Assembly: GCA_001643675.2 (NCBI GenBank)
Contig: LSRY02000032.1
Coordinates: 868,001-932,000 of the forward strand
Source of the DNA: Monocercomonoides exilis
Lineage: Eukaryota; Preaxostyla; Oxymonadida; Polymastigidae
DNA: 64,000 bases
Direction of reading: 5' to 3'
Made by a program: the position numbers and the translations under genes. Under the pieces are notes generated by a model. That model searched no databases. It worked only from the letters and a program-made list of their open reading frames with translations, and was not told the origin of the DNA. Positions 23,216-34,992 of the stretch are shown here, one piece after another. The first letter of the stretch is position 1. Every line of letters starts with the position of its first letter.

Positions 23216-23455
23216 GTCTAAATTTTTTTGTAAAGTTCCTTTTGTTTAATTTTCAAATAAGGAAAAAATTTCATGTTTCGATCAAATTTCTGTTCTCTCT
23301 CATGAAACTTCACAAAAATAGAAATAATAATATTGTCAAGATTTTGTTTTCATGACAGAGAAATTTGGTAAGTGGAAACAGAAATTAGATCGAAATACGA
23401 AATTTTTATTTTATTTGAAAATTAAACGAAAGGAACTTTTCAAAAAAATTTAGAT
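23216..23455. mobile_element. MITE family 2, copy C
   Basis: Left arm GTCTAAATTTTTTTGTAAAG and right arm CTTTTCAAAAAAATTTAGAT form long inverted repeats of about 75-80 bp. The inner parts carry GATCAAATTTCTGTT and its complement. There is no coding capacity. Confidence 0.8.
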
Positions 23456-23599
23456 AATTTTGTCTTGAGGATGCGAAGCAGACAAAGAACATAATAATCT
23501 TAAACCTAATAGGCAATAGATTGCTAAAATGATTGAAAGGTTCAAAAATATTTTGTATGCTTATACTATGCTTATGCCCTGTTTTTCGAAGTCCATTGT

Positions 23600-25582
23600 A
23601 GCCCTGGGTGACGTGGTGACTTCTGACGTAACTTATTCGATTTTTGACGGACGTGACAGATTTTCCCACGTCAAAAGGGAAAAAAAAATTCCATTATTCA
23701 ATTTTGACTGACGTGAAAGCGGTAATCGGATTTTTCATGCGTCATTGACTTCACTGACGTCAGTGAAGTCACTTCTCATCAATAATTCGAAAAAGCAAAA
23801 AATGAAGGAGAAGTGCAAAATGTGCAAGCCATATTTCTAAATTTCTAACATTTCATTTTTCAAAGAATAGCAACCATAACATTTCATTTTTATTTTTAAT
23901 TTACTCTAATTTTTATGAAAAAAGCTATATTAAAATCTTCAAAGGATTTGAAGAAAGCTCATTGAAAGTGTAGTACGTTTGAATTAGTTTGGAGAAGTTT
24001 GTTCGAAGTTTTTTTTAAAGAATTATTAATTGTTTTGTTTTCTCATTTTGCTTATTGCTTTATGTGAAATGACTGTCATAATTGGAAAAAAGCAAATCAC
24101 AATTACCACAAAAATCATCATTTTTTGTTATATGAATCATTCTTGGTTTTCAGCAACACTATAAAAAAAATCTTTTTGAAAAATGTCTAATCACAAGAAT
24201 CACTTTTGAATAAAGGAAAGGAAATTAGGATTTTTGATGATGAACAAAGCAGATCCAATTTCTTTATTTGAATGTATAGAAATAACAGTTTGGAAAAGAA
24301 TAAGACCTGTTGAGATATTAAATAAGAGATGCTTGAATATGATAAAAATCTTTTCAATGAAGATTGAAGAAACAATTCATTTGAAAAAGATGTCTGAATG
24401 ATTCAAGAATTAAATGAGAAAGTCATTTCAGCAAATTATTCATTTTCACTTTGTTTTGCTATTTCAGTTTCATTTCGTTTTAATGATATCATTAAAAACA
24501 AATACAATTAAAAAGTGCAAAATGAATGCTTTCAATTTTGTAAAATGATTAAAAATTGTTAGAGTTTCAAAATGAAAAATTATTCCATTTCTGAACAGGC
24601 TCAAAAATTATGAAAAAATATAAAACGATCAATCGTCATCTTCTATTTTTTTTTCTGAAAATAATTAAGAATTTTATTGAGAATAAAAAATTGCACCTTC
24701 ATATTCTTCTTTCATCTTTTCAGGCAATTCTTTTCTTCTTTGCCTCTTTCTTCGCGTCTTCCATTTGATCTTTCTCTTCTCTTCCCGGTCTTTCTCTCTC
24801 ATCCAATTCACACTTTTTGCAAGCTCTTCAAGCTCTTCTGCAACCTCTTTCGCAAAATAAATCTCGATCACAAAAATTTCTTCAAAATTTTCATCGCTGA
24901 ATGATCGATTTATCAAAAACTCCAAAGCCGATTGTTTTTCTATACAGGTCAGGTTGTGATGTTTGCAATAATGTTTGATTTTCTCTTCGAAATCATTCGG
25001 ATTCAGAATTATTTCAAGTTCCTAATTTAAAAATAAGAAAAAGATCAATAATATCAAAAAAGAAACATCAACGCTCAAACGTGAAATGCATTCACGTTGC
25101 TCAATGCCAATAAAGCTATTTCCACCTCTTTTTGTGTTTCTTTGCTCTTCCACATTGCAAATTTCAAGCTATTAAAAAAACTCAAAATAAAAACAAAGTT
25201 TTAATCGCAACAATCAAAAATTCAATTACAACAACAATTGCACACTTTCATTTTTTTCGGTAATGCTTTTTTAAATTATTTTTTGAGACACATTGCGTCC
25301 ACAAAGCAAACTGTTTTTCATATTACGCGAAAACAAAGCAAAATCTTGCAAAGAAGAAATCGATGATTAAAAATATGATAAACAGCTCAGAAAAATATAA
25401 GAACTCATTTCATTCTCCTATGCATCTGTACAAGTATCACAAAACACAATAGCGCAGTTGGTTTTATTATCTATTTATGCAATAATGGTATTTTTGATTT
25501 CAAAAATTACTGCAAAGAAAATGTTTATATTTTAATGTTTCACATTCATTTTGATATTATTATATTTTATTGAAACAAAAAG

Positions 25583-25617
<35 letters not shown>

Positions 25618-25670
25618 TGGAAAATTGGTGACGGACGTGACGAATTTTTTTCTTCACGTCACCCAGGGCT
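23600..25670. mobile_element. TIR element with 9-bp target duplication, Pack-MULE-like, enclosing a gene
   Basis: The left end reads AGCCCTGGGTGACGTG from 23600 and the right end reads CACGTCACCCAGGGCT to 25670, perfect inverted repeats over 16 bases. The flanks carry AGTCCATTG at 23590-23598 and again at 25671-25679, a 9-bp direct repeat. Several TGACGT/GACGTGA motifs follow each end inside the element, like subterminal repeats. A 30-T run sits near the right end. No transposase is recognisable, but a two-exon gene (24674-25155) lies inside. Nine-base duplications are typical of Mutator-like elements; the class assignment is inferred. Confidence 0.75.
24674..25155 (-). CDS. Small two-exon charged protein of unknown function, inside a TIR element
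   Basis: Exon 1 (25155-25081) and exon 2 (25021-24674) join in phase 0 across a 59-bp intron with the consensus donor GTTTGA and acceptor TTAG, giving 140 residues. The N-terminal 90 residues look helical and globular (EKIKHYCKHHNLTCIEKQ, SFSDENFEEIFVIEIYF). The C-terminal part is a strongly charged Glu/Lys/Arg coiled coil (EKDREEKRKIKWKTRRKRQR). I do not recognise the family. No transposase or nuclease motif is visible. Its position between the inverted ends at 23600 and 25670 suggests capture of a host gene by the element, or insertion of the element ends around it. The consensus donor and open frame argue that it is or recently was expressed. Confidence 0.6.
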
Positions 25671-26399
25671 AGTCCATTGGTTTTTGAAATAGAAAAAATA
25701 GCTGGCACAATCTTTTTGAAAAGTCGGAAAACTTTAATTTCGGACCCACAAAAGATCACAAATACGAAAACTCAATTTTTTGGCAATTTTTGTCTCTTAT
25801 CATACACAACATTTTCATAACATTATTCTCAAATGATTTATAGCGTTCAAACAAATCACAAGCATTTTCAATATTTTATTTTTATAATGTTTCAGTGATC
25901 AATATGAACAATTATCTTAAAAAGATTGATTATAGAACATAAGCACTTCATAAACATTGAGAATGTTTTTAGAAATTAATTTATCTTAAAGTTGAATGGA
26001 TTAACATCTCGTTTAAATTCTTTGCAATCAGCCAAATTTAAAAGTTTGACAAAGCGATGAATGTTGTTTATTTCACAAACAAATCACGAAAAATTTAAAT
26101 TGAATAATGAAACATTTCTTTGTTGTTTTCAATTCATTTTTGGCTTTATTTGTTATGAAATAAATATGCATTGTTATTATTAAGCGAAAACTGTGATTTG
26201 ATGAATTTAATATGAAATAACGAAATAAAAAAGGAAAGAAAAATAAGAATTATAAATTTGGAAATACCTGTGGAATATTTCTATACTCAAACAATTGCAC
26301 CAATCATGGAAATTGCTTTTCTAATTGTGTGTAAATTTGTGTTCATTGTTTTATTGGAACCTCCAATCTTCATAAAAATTTTAATAAACAAATTATCGA
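25671..26399. other. AT-rich intergenic DNA
   Basis: No gene is supported. Just right of the 9-bp duplication, 25700-25723 (AGCTGGCACAATCTTTTTGA and following bases) is the inverted match of 33668-33691, at the start of another gene. The rest is unstructured. Confidence 0.55.
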
Positions 26400-27575
26400 A
26401 AAATTTTCATTTTCATCTTCTTCTTCCTATTCCACTTTCTTTTCCTCTTCACCTTCCTATACACTTTCTGCAGACGAACCCACTGATGATACCAAACCAG
26501 TGAATATAAGCGTTTCCGAAATATTCCTTAATAAACACGATCTTGATAACGATGATCCTGCAAAAAATGATGATGGGGAAGTGCTAGTGAGGGAAAGCCT
26601 CAAATGCTCACTCAATTTGCTGTACAAATTGTTCTTTTCCTCTCTTTTTCTTTTTCTTTTTCTTTTTCTTTCTCTTTCTTTCACTGCACCTTCGCTGCCC
26701 TCCACTTCACCACCGATGGTTGCCTCAATTTCTCCACCTTGCCATTCTCATCTTTCAATCCTCTAACTTCAACCTCTCTTCTTCTTTTGCTTCGCCTTCG
26801 CCTTCGCCTTCTCCTTCTCTTTTTCATTCATCATCTTCTACCTCTTCTTCATTGTCAGCTTCTTCTGATAATTCATCTATCTTGTCTGTATGCATTTGCG
26901 ACAAATCCCATTCACACAAGGGACTTTCCAACAGGCAAAACGGTAGAATGCTTTTCTCTTCTTTTGCAGTGAAAAATTGGAATCTTCATCCATTAGGCTT
27001 CTTGTCTGCGATAAATCATCACATATCAACAATCGTTGGTATCATCTTCAGCACAAAACAGCAATCCAGTAGTTCAGATAGCCAACATTGACAGCCGCTC
27101 AGGTTCTCAAGGTCTGACACTGCGAACTGTTGCATATGACTCCACAGTCCATATACATATTGACTCTTCCACTTTTAGCAACTGGAAAGAGCAACAGCAT
27201 CCACAGTCGCTCCAAACTTCACAAGACAACGGTGTGTCTTTTGCGATCCAGGAGCAGAATGAATCATTTCATTCTGAACTTTCTTTCCAAAATCGGATGG
27301 AGTGTGAACAGCAGTCTGCTCTTCCTCTGCTATCATCTCCACTGTGAAACGAGTTGTGAAATGAATTGGGGAAAGAATACTTTTGTGGAAGTGGAAGCGT
27401 ATGTGGTGTTGGTGGCGACGAAGATCAAAGAGATGAAGCAGGCATTGTTGGCTTTTTGAACACCGACTCTCTTTCATTTATCAACATGGTATCGCAGAAT
27501 CAGCAGGCACAGCCAGAACGGGGAGAGTGCTTGTGGAGGAAGGGAAAGCAGCAATTGGAAGATGAGGAGAAGTGA
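26400..27575 (+). pseudogene. Decayed Ser-rich coding sequence (plus strand), low complexity
   Basis: Coding-like pieces appear in shifting plus-strand frames: ADEPTDDTKPVNISVSEIFL near 26475, SVCICDKSHSHKGLSNRQNG near 26890, SGSQGLTLRTVAYDSTVHI near 27100 and SLSFINMVSQNQQAQPER near 27472. CT-rich runs encoding Ser, Pro and Phe lie between them. No single frame spans them and no consensus introns connect them. The minus strand is less convincing here. It may be a pseudogene or one flank of the larger relic to the right. The function is not recognised. Confidence 0.35.
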
Positions 27576-27774
27576 AACCAAAGAGACTTCAGTGAGGCAG
27601 AGAGAAGTGATTGCATGGCTGGTTGAGATGATGGTTTGCGTTTGTTTGGTGAGGGAAAGAGTCAGATGATTTTGGGAGTGTTGAAAAAGAAGAAAAAGAA
27701 GAAGAAGAAGAAGAAATAGAAGGCTGAGCAATAAAATGCCCTTGATATGCAGAGGGATCAACAAGCGCGTTTGA

Positions 27775-30700
27775 TTAGCAATCACCTTGTTTGTGCTGAT
27801 AAGTGTTCTCATGTACCTCAAACTGTGTAAATACAACAAGAGAATCGGAAAGAGGAGTGAAAGAAAGCTGAGGCTGTATCACAATGTCACTAACTGCAAC
27901 GCCAGCTCCACCTCCAGAAGAAGCAGCAGCAATATCCACATCTTCCTTTGCTTCTTCGCTGATTTGCAGGATTTCTGGCTTTTCGGCAGGGTGTGTGCTT
28001 TTATAGTCATTCCCATTGTAATCTTCTCTGTAAGATTTAATGGATTTGTGGGTATTGGAGGGTGTGACATTTGATAGACTACGCAATGGATTCTGCACAA
28101 CCACAAAACGAGGAGGATTGAGTGGGGGAAATGTGGAGTTTGCATCTGAAAGAGGTTCTATAAAAGAAGAAGAAGAAGAGGAAGAGGAAGAAACAGAAGC
28201 AGAAAAGGCAGACAATGCAAACGGATGTTCCGAAGTCGAATGAATCAAGCGAATCGAATCAGAGCCAGGTACTTTCGAGCCACTTACTAATGCTGCAGTG
28301 CAAAATGCTCGTTTTCTTCATCGTTCACTCTCTGTTTCCTGTGCTTCTTTGGGGTTCTCTGCCTTGCTGCTACACTTTGCTCTTCTTCTTCTGCCTCTTA
28401 TCCAGCTTCATTACCCAAGTTGAGGATTATCTCGCTATCATACAGAATTCCTATCTCACTCACTTCTCTCCCTATAAACACCAGCCCCGCTTTCTTCAAC
28501 AGTCTCATTTGCTCATACTGCAGCTCCTCCTTATCTCTTTCTTCTCTCCCTTCGCTCCTCTCTCTTACCACTGTTCCTCCTCTTCCTCCTCCTCCGCTTC
28601 CATCTCCTCCTCCTTTGCTGATTCCTCTATCACTCCCTCCTTCCCTTCCTCTGCTTCTTCTTCCCTCTCTTCCTCCTCCTCCTCCTCTGTTTCCAAATTC
28701 GCACCATGGAGACAACCACTCGCTTTCAGGAAACACTTCATCATCCTTCTTCATCTGCTTCATCATTATCTTCCTCCTTATCTATCTCTTCTCCTTCTCC
28801 CTCTGGTTTTGCATCAGGTTTCTCTCGCTCATCATCGTCGTGAATCCGCCGTCTGCACAAACCTCCAGAATGACCTCTTTTTTCCTCCTCCTCTTCTTCC
28901 TATCCTTCTCTGACGCTTCTGCATCTGCCTTTGTCTCTACATTGTCTTTCTTGTCGATCCAATTATCAACATCATACAAACAGAACACTCCTCTCTCGTC
29001 ATCTGCTTCCCCATCGAACTCTTCAACTTCTTATTCCTCATTTACCTCGTCTTCTTCGTTGTATCTATCACAGGAGCCGGTCTGTTCCTCCACTCTTAGC
29101 TTCATCAGCCTAAGAGACTCAATGCTTCCATTCAACAAACATTTTTCTGCTTTTGCAGCTTCATCAGCTCGTGAAAGCACCGCGACCTTCGTCTTTCTAA
29201 CTCTTTGACTCTGGACGAAAAAGAGGAGAAGGTGAGTGGAGGTGACATCGGGGTAGAGGACGATGCAGGGGTGGGAATAAGGAGATGGACCGAAGTGTGT
29301 AGAGGAGTGGGGAGAAGAGAAGCGAAAGGAGCAAGATGATGTGAAAACTTTTTGTGGAAGCCGGCGTTTGTATGTTTTGGAGACAGAACCTGGAAGGGTG
29401 AGTTAGAAGGGGTAACATTTGGAGATTTGGAGTGAAATGGATAGGATGATTGTGATGGTGGTGATGATGAGGTGGAGAAGAAGAAGAAGAAGAAGAAGAA
29501 GAAGAAGAAAGAGAATAAGAATTATTTGCTGATAAAATAGAAGAAGTTAAAAGAGAAGAAGATGAAGAAGATATCATAGATAAGAATGAAGCAGTAGGAG
29601 AAGAAATATGACTGGAGAAGGAAGAAGAAGAAAAATAGGAGGAAGATGAAGAAGAAGAAAGCAAATGAAACTTCCTCGTCACCTTTTTTGACATTCTTCA
29701 ATGTTTCCACAGACACTGCAATGATATATTCATTCAAATGCCAGACACAACATGTAGTTAACCAGTAACCTCCAATATTCCACTCACGCAATTAAAAACA
29801 TTTCATTACTCATTCCACTTCCTTCAGAGCGATAGCAGCACCTTCTTCAAAGCAAAGCCTGGGTAAGCCTGAAGAATATCCAACGGAGTATTTTTTTTCT
29901 CCTCTGAATGATGGCGGAGAAAAGCTGTTTGAGCTTTTCGCATTTGAAGATGATGAGAATGTGCAGTGTTGTTTGAAATTCAACGAAGGAGCGAAAGGTT
30001 GCTGTAGGAAAAGAATTCCAAGGAATTCTAGCTGATCACAGCGAGAGATAAGCATACCAAAGCCGGGCTGAAAAAAAGACGGAGTCGAACAATCTGTTGC
30101 CAATGCCGGAGATCACGCAAAACTTCATCAGATCGATAATATTTTATACACAGTTGCGGGTAAACTTTTTCATTTTCTGTTTCTCGGGACATTCCACTTT
30201 TCCATATCCGAATAGATTGCTATCTTCTATTTATTATGTGTTTCAAAAAGAAACATTTACAACGAGTCTTTCAGTTCAGAATTAAACCTTCTTTTATGCA
30301 TCCAATCTTTAAAACTGTTTTTTTGTCAATCGAGTTGAAACATATGCTACGAATATGTAATGACCATAAACGATTAAATGCTGCTTTTTGAAAAAAAAAA
30401 CTGCAAAAAGCAAATGCAACAAACATATCTGAACTTGAATCAAAGGATTGATTTTGGCAAATATGAAAAATGTTTGTTGGTTATATTTTTGCAACAAAAA
30501 TAATTAAATAAGTGTTCACTGCGGCAGAAAACATTCAAACAGGAACATAATGCATTTTTCAATATATGTAATTTGAATGTCCATAAGAAATTAACAAAAT
30601 AAACCATTGTTGCCTTGTGGATTGATGAAAGCAGGAAAAATTAAAAAAAAAACCTCCTTTCATATTTTTAATAAAAAATTCTATTCTGGTTTATCAAAAA

Positions 30701-31723
30701 AAACAAAAGGTGAGAATAGTGTCAATTTCGTTGTTTGTACTGCAATGAAGCGTTGTAGTAATATGACATATTATTTATTATTTGAATGAAAGCAATTGCC
30801 GGACGATCTTTGATTTTTCAAAAAGAATTTCTGACCTGTATATTTTATTCTATATTCATGATGCCCATGTTGAGAATCATTCTTAGCCATAGTTTGTTTT
30901 TGGAAATTTGACAACTCTGAAAAAAGTTTTCAAAAGTATTGTTATTTATCCAAGATCAATAGATATTTATTTCTGTAGGGATTAGACGAATTGGAAATAA
31001 CTAGATTATCTAATAATAATGTGGCATTCATGTGCAAATTTGATTATCCATGAACGAATTTCAAAAATGATTAGTTTTGATAAACTTTTTCCTATCCGCA
31101 GAGAAATTGATAGTTTAAAGGAAATAATAACATATATTTCAAGTCATTTTCTCTTTATTTGAATGAAATGCTTTGACGTATCTTGGTTTGTTGCTGCAAC
31201 TACGTGTTTCACTGTCATAATTCTTTATTTGAATTTTTTGTCTTCTTTTTGTGAAAATTGTCGAATTTTTTCTGAATGAAACTTCTGAAGAAATCATATT
31301 GGAAAAAAAACCGTGGAGCATCTCATCATGCTTTTACTTGCCGAAAAATTTATCTTTCAAATTAAATCCAAACCTAATTTTTTTTTAAAATGTTTGTGAT
31401 TTCAACGTGTTCTTTAATTGCACCCCAACAAATAATTATGAATCCATTATTTTCATCTTCCTTCCTTTCTTCTTCTCAGGGAAAGCTAAGATTTCAAAGG
31501 AAGAGCAATTAAACTCTGTGTCTTCTGATCGTTTTCTTTCATAAAAGCGTCTGAGAAACCCTAAACAGGCTGCAAAATCGGTAGTGAAGATAAGTGGAGA
31601 AACGTCAATTATAGAGCAGTGGAGATTGAAATCTAACGTAGGAGAAGTTGTTGTTGCAAAGGGCGACAATTCTCCCGTGTATGGAGAAAGAGGCAGAAAT
31701 GAAGGAGGAATTGAAAGGAGCAA
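27775..31723 (-). pseudogene. Remnants of a large decayed minus-strand gene, unidentified
   Basis: Long minus-strand stretches look like real protein but are broken by stops and frameshifts. Blocks include LDFNLHCSIIDVSPLIF (about 31640), EVLRDLRHWQQIVRLRLFF (about 30110), NTPLDILQAYPGFALKKVLL (about 29860), GYWLTTCCVWHLNEYII (about 29760), RADEAAKAEKCLLNGSIESL (about 29160), CLYDVDNWIDKKDNVETKAD (about 28980) and DIVIQPQLSFTPLSDSLVVF (about 27880). The frame between 30130 and 29830 is interrupted by TAG and TGA, and the one near 29040 by TAA. Expanded Ser, Gly and His runs lie between the blocks. The family is not recognised. Several cryptic introns could rescue some breaks, but not all. Confidence 0.45.
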
Positions 31724-32349
31724 AGGTAGATGAGGTGGTGGAAGAGGGGGATTTTAGAAGTAGAAGTGAAATTAGAAGAAATGAAAGAGGTGGAGGAGAA
31801 GGAAGAAGATTTGGTTCTGGAAACGGGCGCAGAGGATGCAAATCGAGAAGAGGATATAGCAGAAAAAGTGGGAAGGAAGAAATGCAGATTGGGATGGAGG
31901 AAAATGAAATAAGACATAAATTACCTGTTGGAAAATGATACTTTTTTTTATTGATTCAGCTCTAAATCAACTTTATCATTCATATCTTGGGTTAATTATT
32001 TTTTTCCACAAACAAAATTTAAACACTTCTTTAAAAAATTAGCGAAAATAACAATAGCTTGCTTATTAAGAACACTGAATACAAGCGAATTTGAAATTTG
32101 AATTTTCAAATATTAAAGTGCCGTTCAAAAAATTAGTACATTCTTTATTGATTAAAAGAATAAGCAAAGAGATGAAAACATACAAAAACTAAAAAATCTA
32201 TGTCTGACACAAGAAGAAATGTGATGAATTTCAAAACAAAACTTTGTCAGGAGAAATTCACTCAAAATAATAAATGAAAATATTGAGGTTGATTTAAACA
32301 AAAATGCTTTTTCAGCAGAAAAAATTATCACCTTCATTTTATTCACTCT
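31724..32349. other. Purine-rich tract and AT-rich spacer
   Basis: The first 200 bases are GA-rich on the plus strand with open frames on both strands, probably the eroded end of the neighbouring relic. From 31940 the DNA is plain AT-rich spacer. Confidence 0.5.
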
Positions 32350-33035
32350 TCAATCTCTGAACTTCCCAACGAGTTCCGTAGCATTCGCAATTGTGCTTTG
32401 CTTGTCATCTAATGCGGTGTCCTTCAGGTCAAATGCATTAGTTATCTTCACCAACGCTTCCCTTCCCCCAAACTCTCGCCGCAGCTTTCTCAACTTCGTC
32501 CGCTCTCCTGCCGCTCCCGATAGGCTCGCCCGAACACCATTCTCGTACGAGTTCCCCCTTAAGCTTCTCAGGTCAGGCCTTTCTCCATTCACAATCTTCT
32601 GCCCTGCCACCTCAGCCTCGTATTCCCCAAATGGGATCTGCAGCGTCGGGCACTCTCACGCCATCATCCCGATAGAAAACTCCACCGTCTTCTTTGTCGC
32701 GTGCCCCTTTGCACCTTTCAGCAGCTCTGACGCCTTCTACCGTATGCACTTCTTCCAGAGATCACCTTCGTGCTCGGACGTTGTGAAAGAGGAGGTAATT
32801 TTGTGAATATTAATTCTTCACAGAAACATCAGAGGAAGATGTGACCATGGTGGAGGCTGAAAAGATGGAGGAAGTGTCTGAATCATTTGACGCGCAGTCT
32901 AAGTAGAGCGCAATTCAGATTACCATGTACTCAGAGAATAGCGCAATCAGCGGACAGAGAGAGGTTTGATTGGAGTTTGCCTTTCATTTCGCAAAAGCAG
33001 TGAAGCACGAGATTGCCCAACGAGAACATGAGATG
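32350..33035 (-). pseudogene. Broken third copy of the giant-protein pseudokinase tail
   Basis: The minus strand aligns with the C-terminal pseudokinase of the two giant genes. Matching pieces are VEFSIGMM, IPFGEYEAEVAGQKIVNGERP and, upstream, an eroded LFSEYMVI and DSDTSS segment reaching about 33035. Two tryptophan codons of the intact copies (in LRWKAPEL and MMLWECL) are stops here. Everything N-terminal is missing. The tail after GERP (LRREFGGREALV) resembles copy 1 more than copy 2. The fragment is richer in GC than its surroundings, like the parents. The plus-strand frame at 32393-32806 is an antisense shadow. Confidence 0.85.
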
Positions 33036-33682
33036 TGCAACTGTTTGTTCTCTTTCTTTTTTTGATCCAACATCCATATCTTTCTTCTGGTTCTTTCCAT
33101 AAAGCAGTTTTAACAGCTTAAATATTTGATCAAAAAAATTGTCATAAGCTAATAATTTAATTTATCGCGACAAATGATAATTCAAAAAATACAAAAGAAA
33201 TATTAATTTGTTATTTTCATTAGTCAAAAAATGATTAAAAAAAATAAAACAACAAAAAAGAATAACGACAAATAATAGAACACACACGATAAATGCAATT
33301 TAAATGCAAATGATTACTCTTTTTTTTGATTCACGCTTCATTTTCAATTAAGAAAATTAAAATTCTTATAGTTGTTATAATTTTCGAATAATGAATAATC
33401 ATCATCACCAAAGATGTGGTTTGAAAAGACGTTTGGAATACAAACCATGAAAATAACGAATTCTTCTCGTGTCAATGTAAATATGAATAGTTAATGAAAA
33501 AGCAATTTCCCTTTAATATTTATCTTGAAAAAAGCTATTTTGGTTTGTGGAAAATTTCAAAAATTGAGAAATGTATTTTGCTTGTGATAAATATATAAAT
33601 GGTGCATAATCGTTTTTGGATAAATTATTATATATTTGAAAAGAAACTATAACGGGAAGATCTCCGATTTTTCAAAAAGATT
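33036..33682. other. AT-rich intergenic DNA
   Basis: No gene or repeat is recognised. From 33668 the sequence TTTTTCAAAAAGATTATGCC matches (inverted) the stretch at 25700-25723. Confidence 0.5.
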
Positions 33683-34440
33683 ATGCCAGCTGATAATTTT
33701 TCTGATGCTTGTTGTCTCACAAATTTCCATATTCTTCATAGCCCTCTCACAGAAATAGATTCAGAAGCAAATACGAGATTTTTGGAAGAAATGACAGAAA
33801 AATATTTGGAAAGAAAAGAAGTTAAAAAGACAGCAAATGCAAGACATTTAACGAAAATGAAGAATGGGCTTAATCCTGGAAAAACGTTGACTTCCACAAT
33901 ATCTTCCTTTTTGGAAGAAATAGGAGGTTAATCTTCACTTTTTTGACTATTATTTTTTATTTGAACTTGTTTATTATTCTTTTTTATATTTTTCAGTTCA
34001 CCAGATTTTCTATTTCAGATATATCTGATACTGATCAAGGAACAATCAAAGCTGCAATTTCCAAAGAAAGAAGAGAGAAAGCGAATTTTGAAGTTCTGGA
34101 AAAAAGAAATGAAAAAAGAATTCAAGCCCTTAGCAAAGAAATAAACAATGATAGTGATGATAAAATTATTATTATCGAAAATTCTCAAGCATTTCATCTA
34201 TTTTTTAAGAAGGAAGCGACAAATTCATTTCCATCTTTAATAACTCAACCATTCCCATCACCATCTGCGTCATTTTCATCGCCTGTGATACCATCTCAAA
34301 CGATGCAAGCACTAAATCAAAATCAACAAACATCATCAAATTCTTCAATTACAGTATCACTGCATTTAACATCAACATCAACATCAAGATCAAATCTCCA
34401 AATATCATCGGTATTTTTTACCTCTTCTCCAAAAAAATAA
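33683..34440 (+). CDS. Hypothetical protein, two exons, helical then Ser/Thr-rich
   Basis: Exon 1 (33683-33926) and exon 2 (34019-34440) join in phase across a 92-bp intron, giving about 221 residues. The donor (GTTAAT) is not the usual GTNTG and the acceptor is TTTCAG, so the join is tentative. The first 130 residues are charged and helical (RFLEEMTEKYLERKEVKK, AAISKERREKANFEVLEK), suggesting a coiled coil. The C-terminus is a Ser/Thr/Pro/Gln-rich tail (PFPSPSASFSSPVIPSQT). No family is recognised. The ATG lies inside a 24-bp sequence also found inverted at 25700-25723, so the gene may be part of, or start within, a repeat. It could be a relic of a longer gene. Confidence 0.45.
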
Positions 34441-34742
34441 TTGTTGAAAACATTCATTTGAAATCATTCCGAAATGAATTTTTTAAGCGAGAACGAGTCA
34501 AACACAGATACTCATTTCGTTATTCCATTTAAAGGGTTTTCACTCTTGAAAAAAAATTTTTTTCGTTTTTTAATAATTTTTTGGGAATATTCAAATATAA
34601 TCATAAAATGGTATGTATTTTTCATTTTATATTTCATTTTTTTATGAAAAACTCTTTTTGAATAATCAAAAACGTAAAAAATTTAAAAAAATGAATTGCA
34701 AAACTATTATTCCGAGAAAATAACTATAATAAATAAATATAT
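34441..34742. other. AT-rich spacer
   Basis: About 300 bases of AT-rich DNA with no gene or repeat recognised. Confidence 0.5.
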
Positions 34743-34982
34743 GTCAAAATTTTTTTGAAAAGTTCCTTTTATTTAATTTTCAAATAAAATAAAAATTTCA
34801 TATTTTCATCAATTTTTTGTTCCTACTCAAGAAACTTCACCAAAATGGAAACAAAATCTTGATAATGTTCATTTTTCCATTTTTGTTAATTTTCGTGAGC
34901 GAGAACAGAAATTTGATCAAAATATGAAATTTTTGTTATATTAGAAAATTAAACAAAAGGAACTTTTCAAAAAAATTTAGAC
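34743..34982. mobile_element. MITE family 2, copy D
   Basis: Left arm GTCAAAATTTTTTTGAAAAG, right arm CTTTTCAAAAAAATTTAGAC, with inner arms matching copies A and C. It ends 10 bases before the complete family 1 MITE. Confidence 0.8.
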
Positions 34983-34992
34983 ATATCATATA

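Noticed and set aside
28420-29208. 262-codon plus-strand Ser/Leu-rich frame
   Set aside because: It is the complement of Glu/Lys/Arg-rich minus-strand sequence with better protein-like composition; pyrimidine bias keeps the plus strand open.
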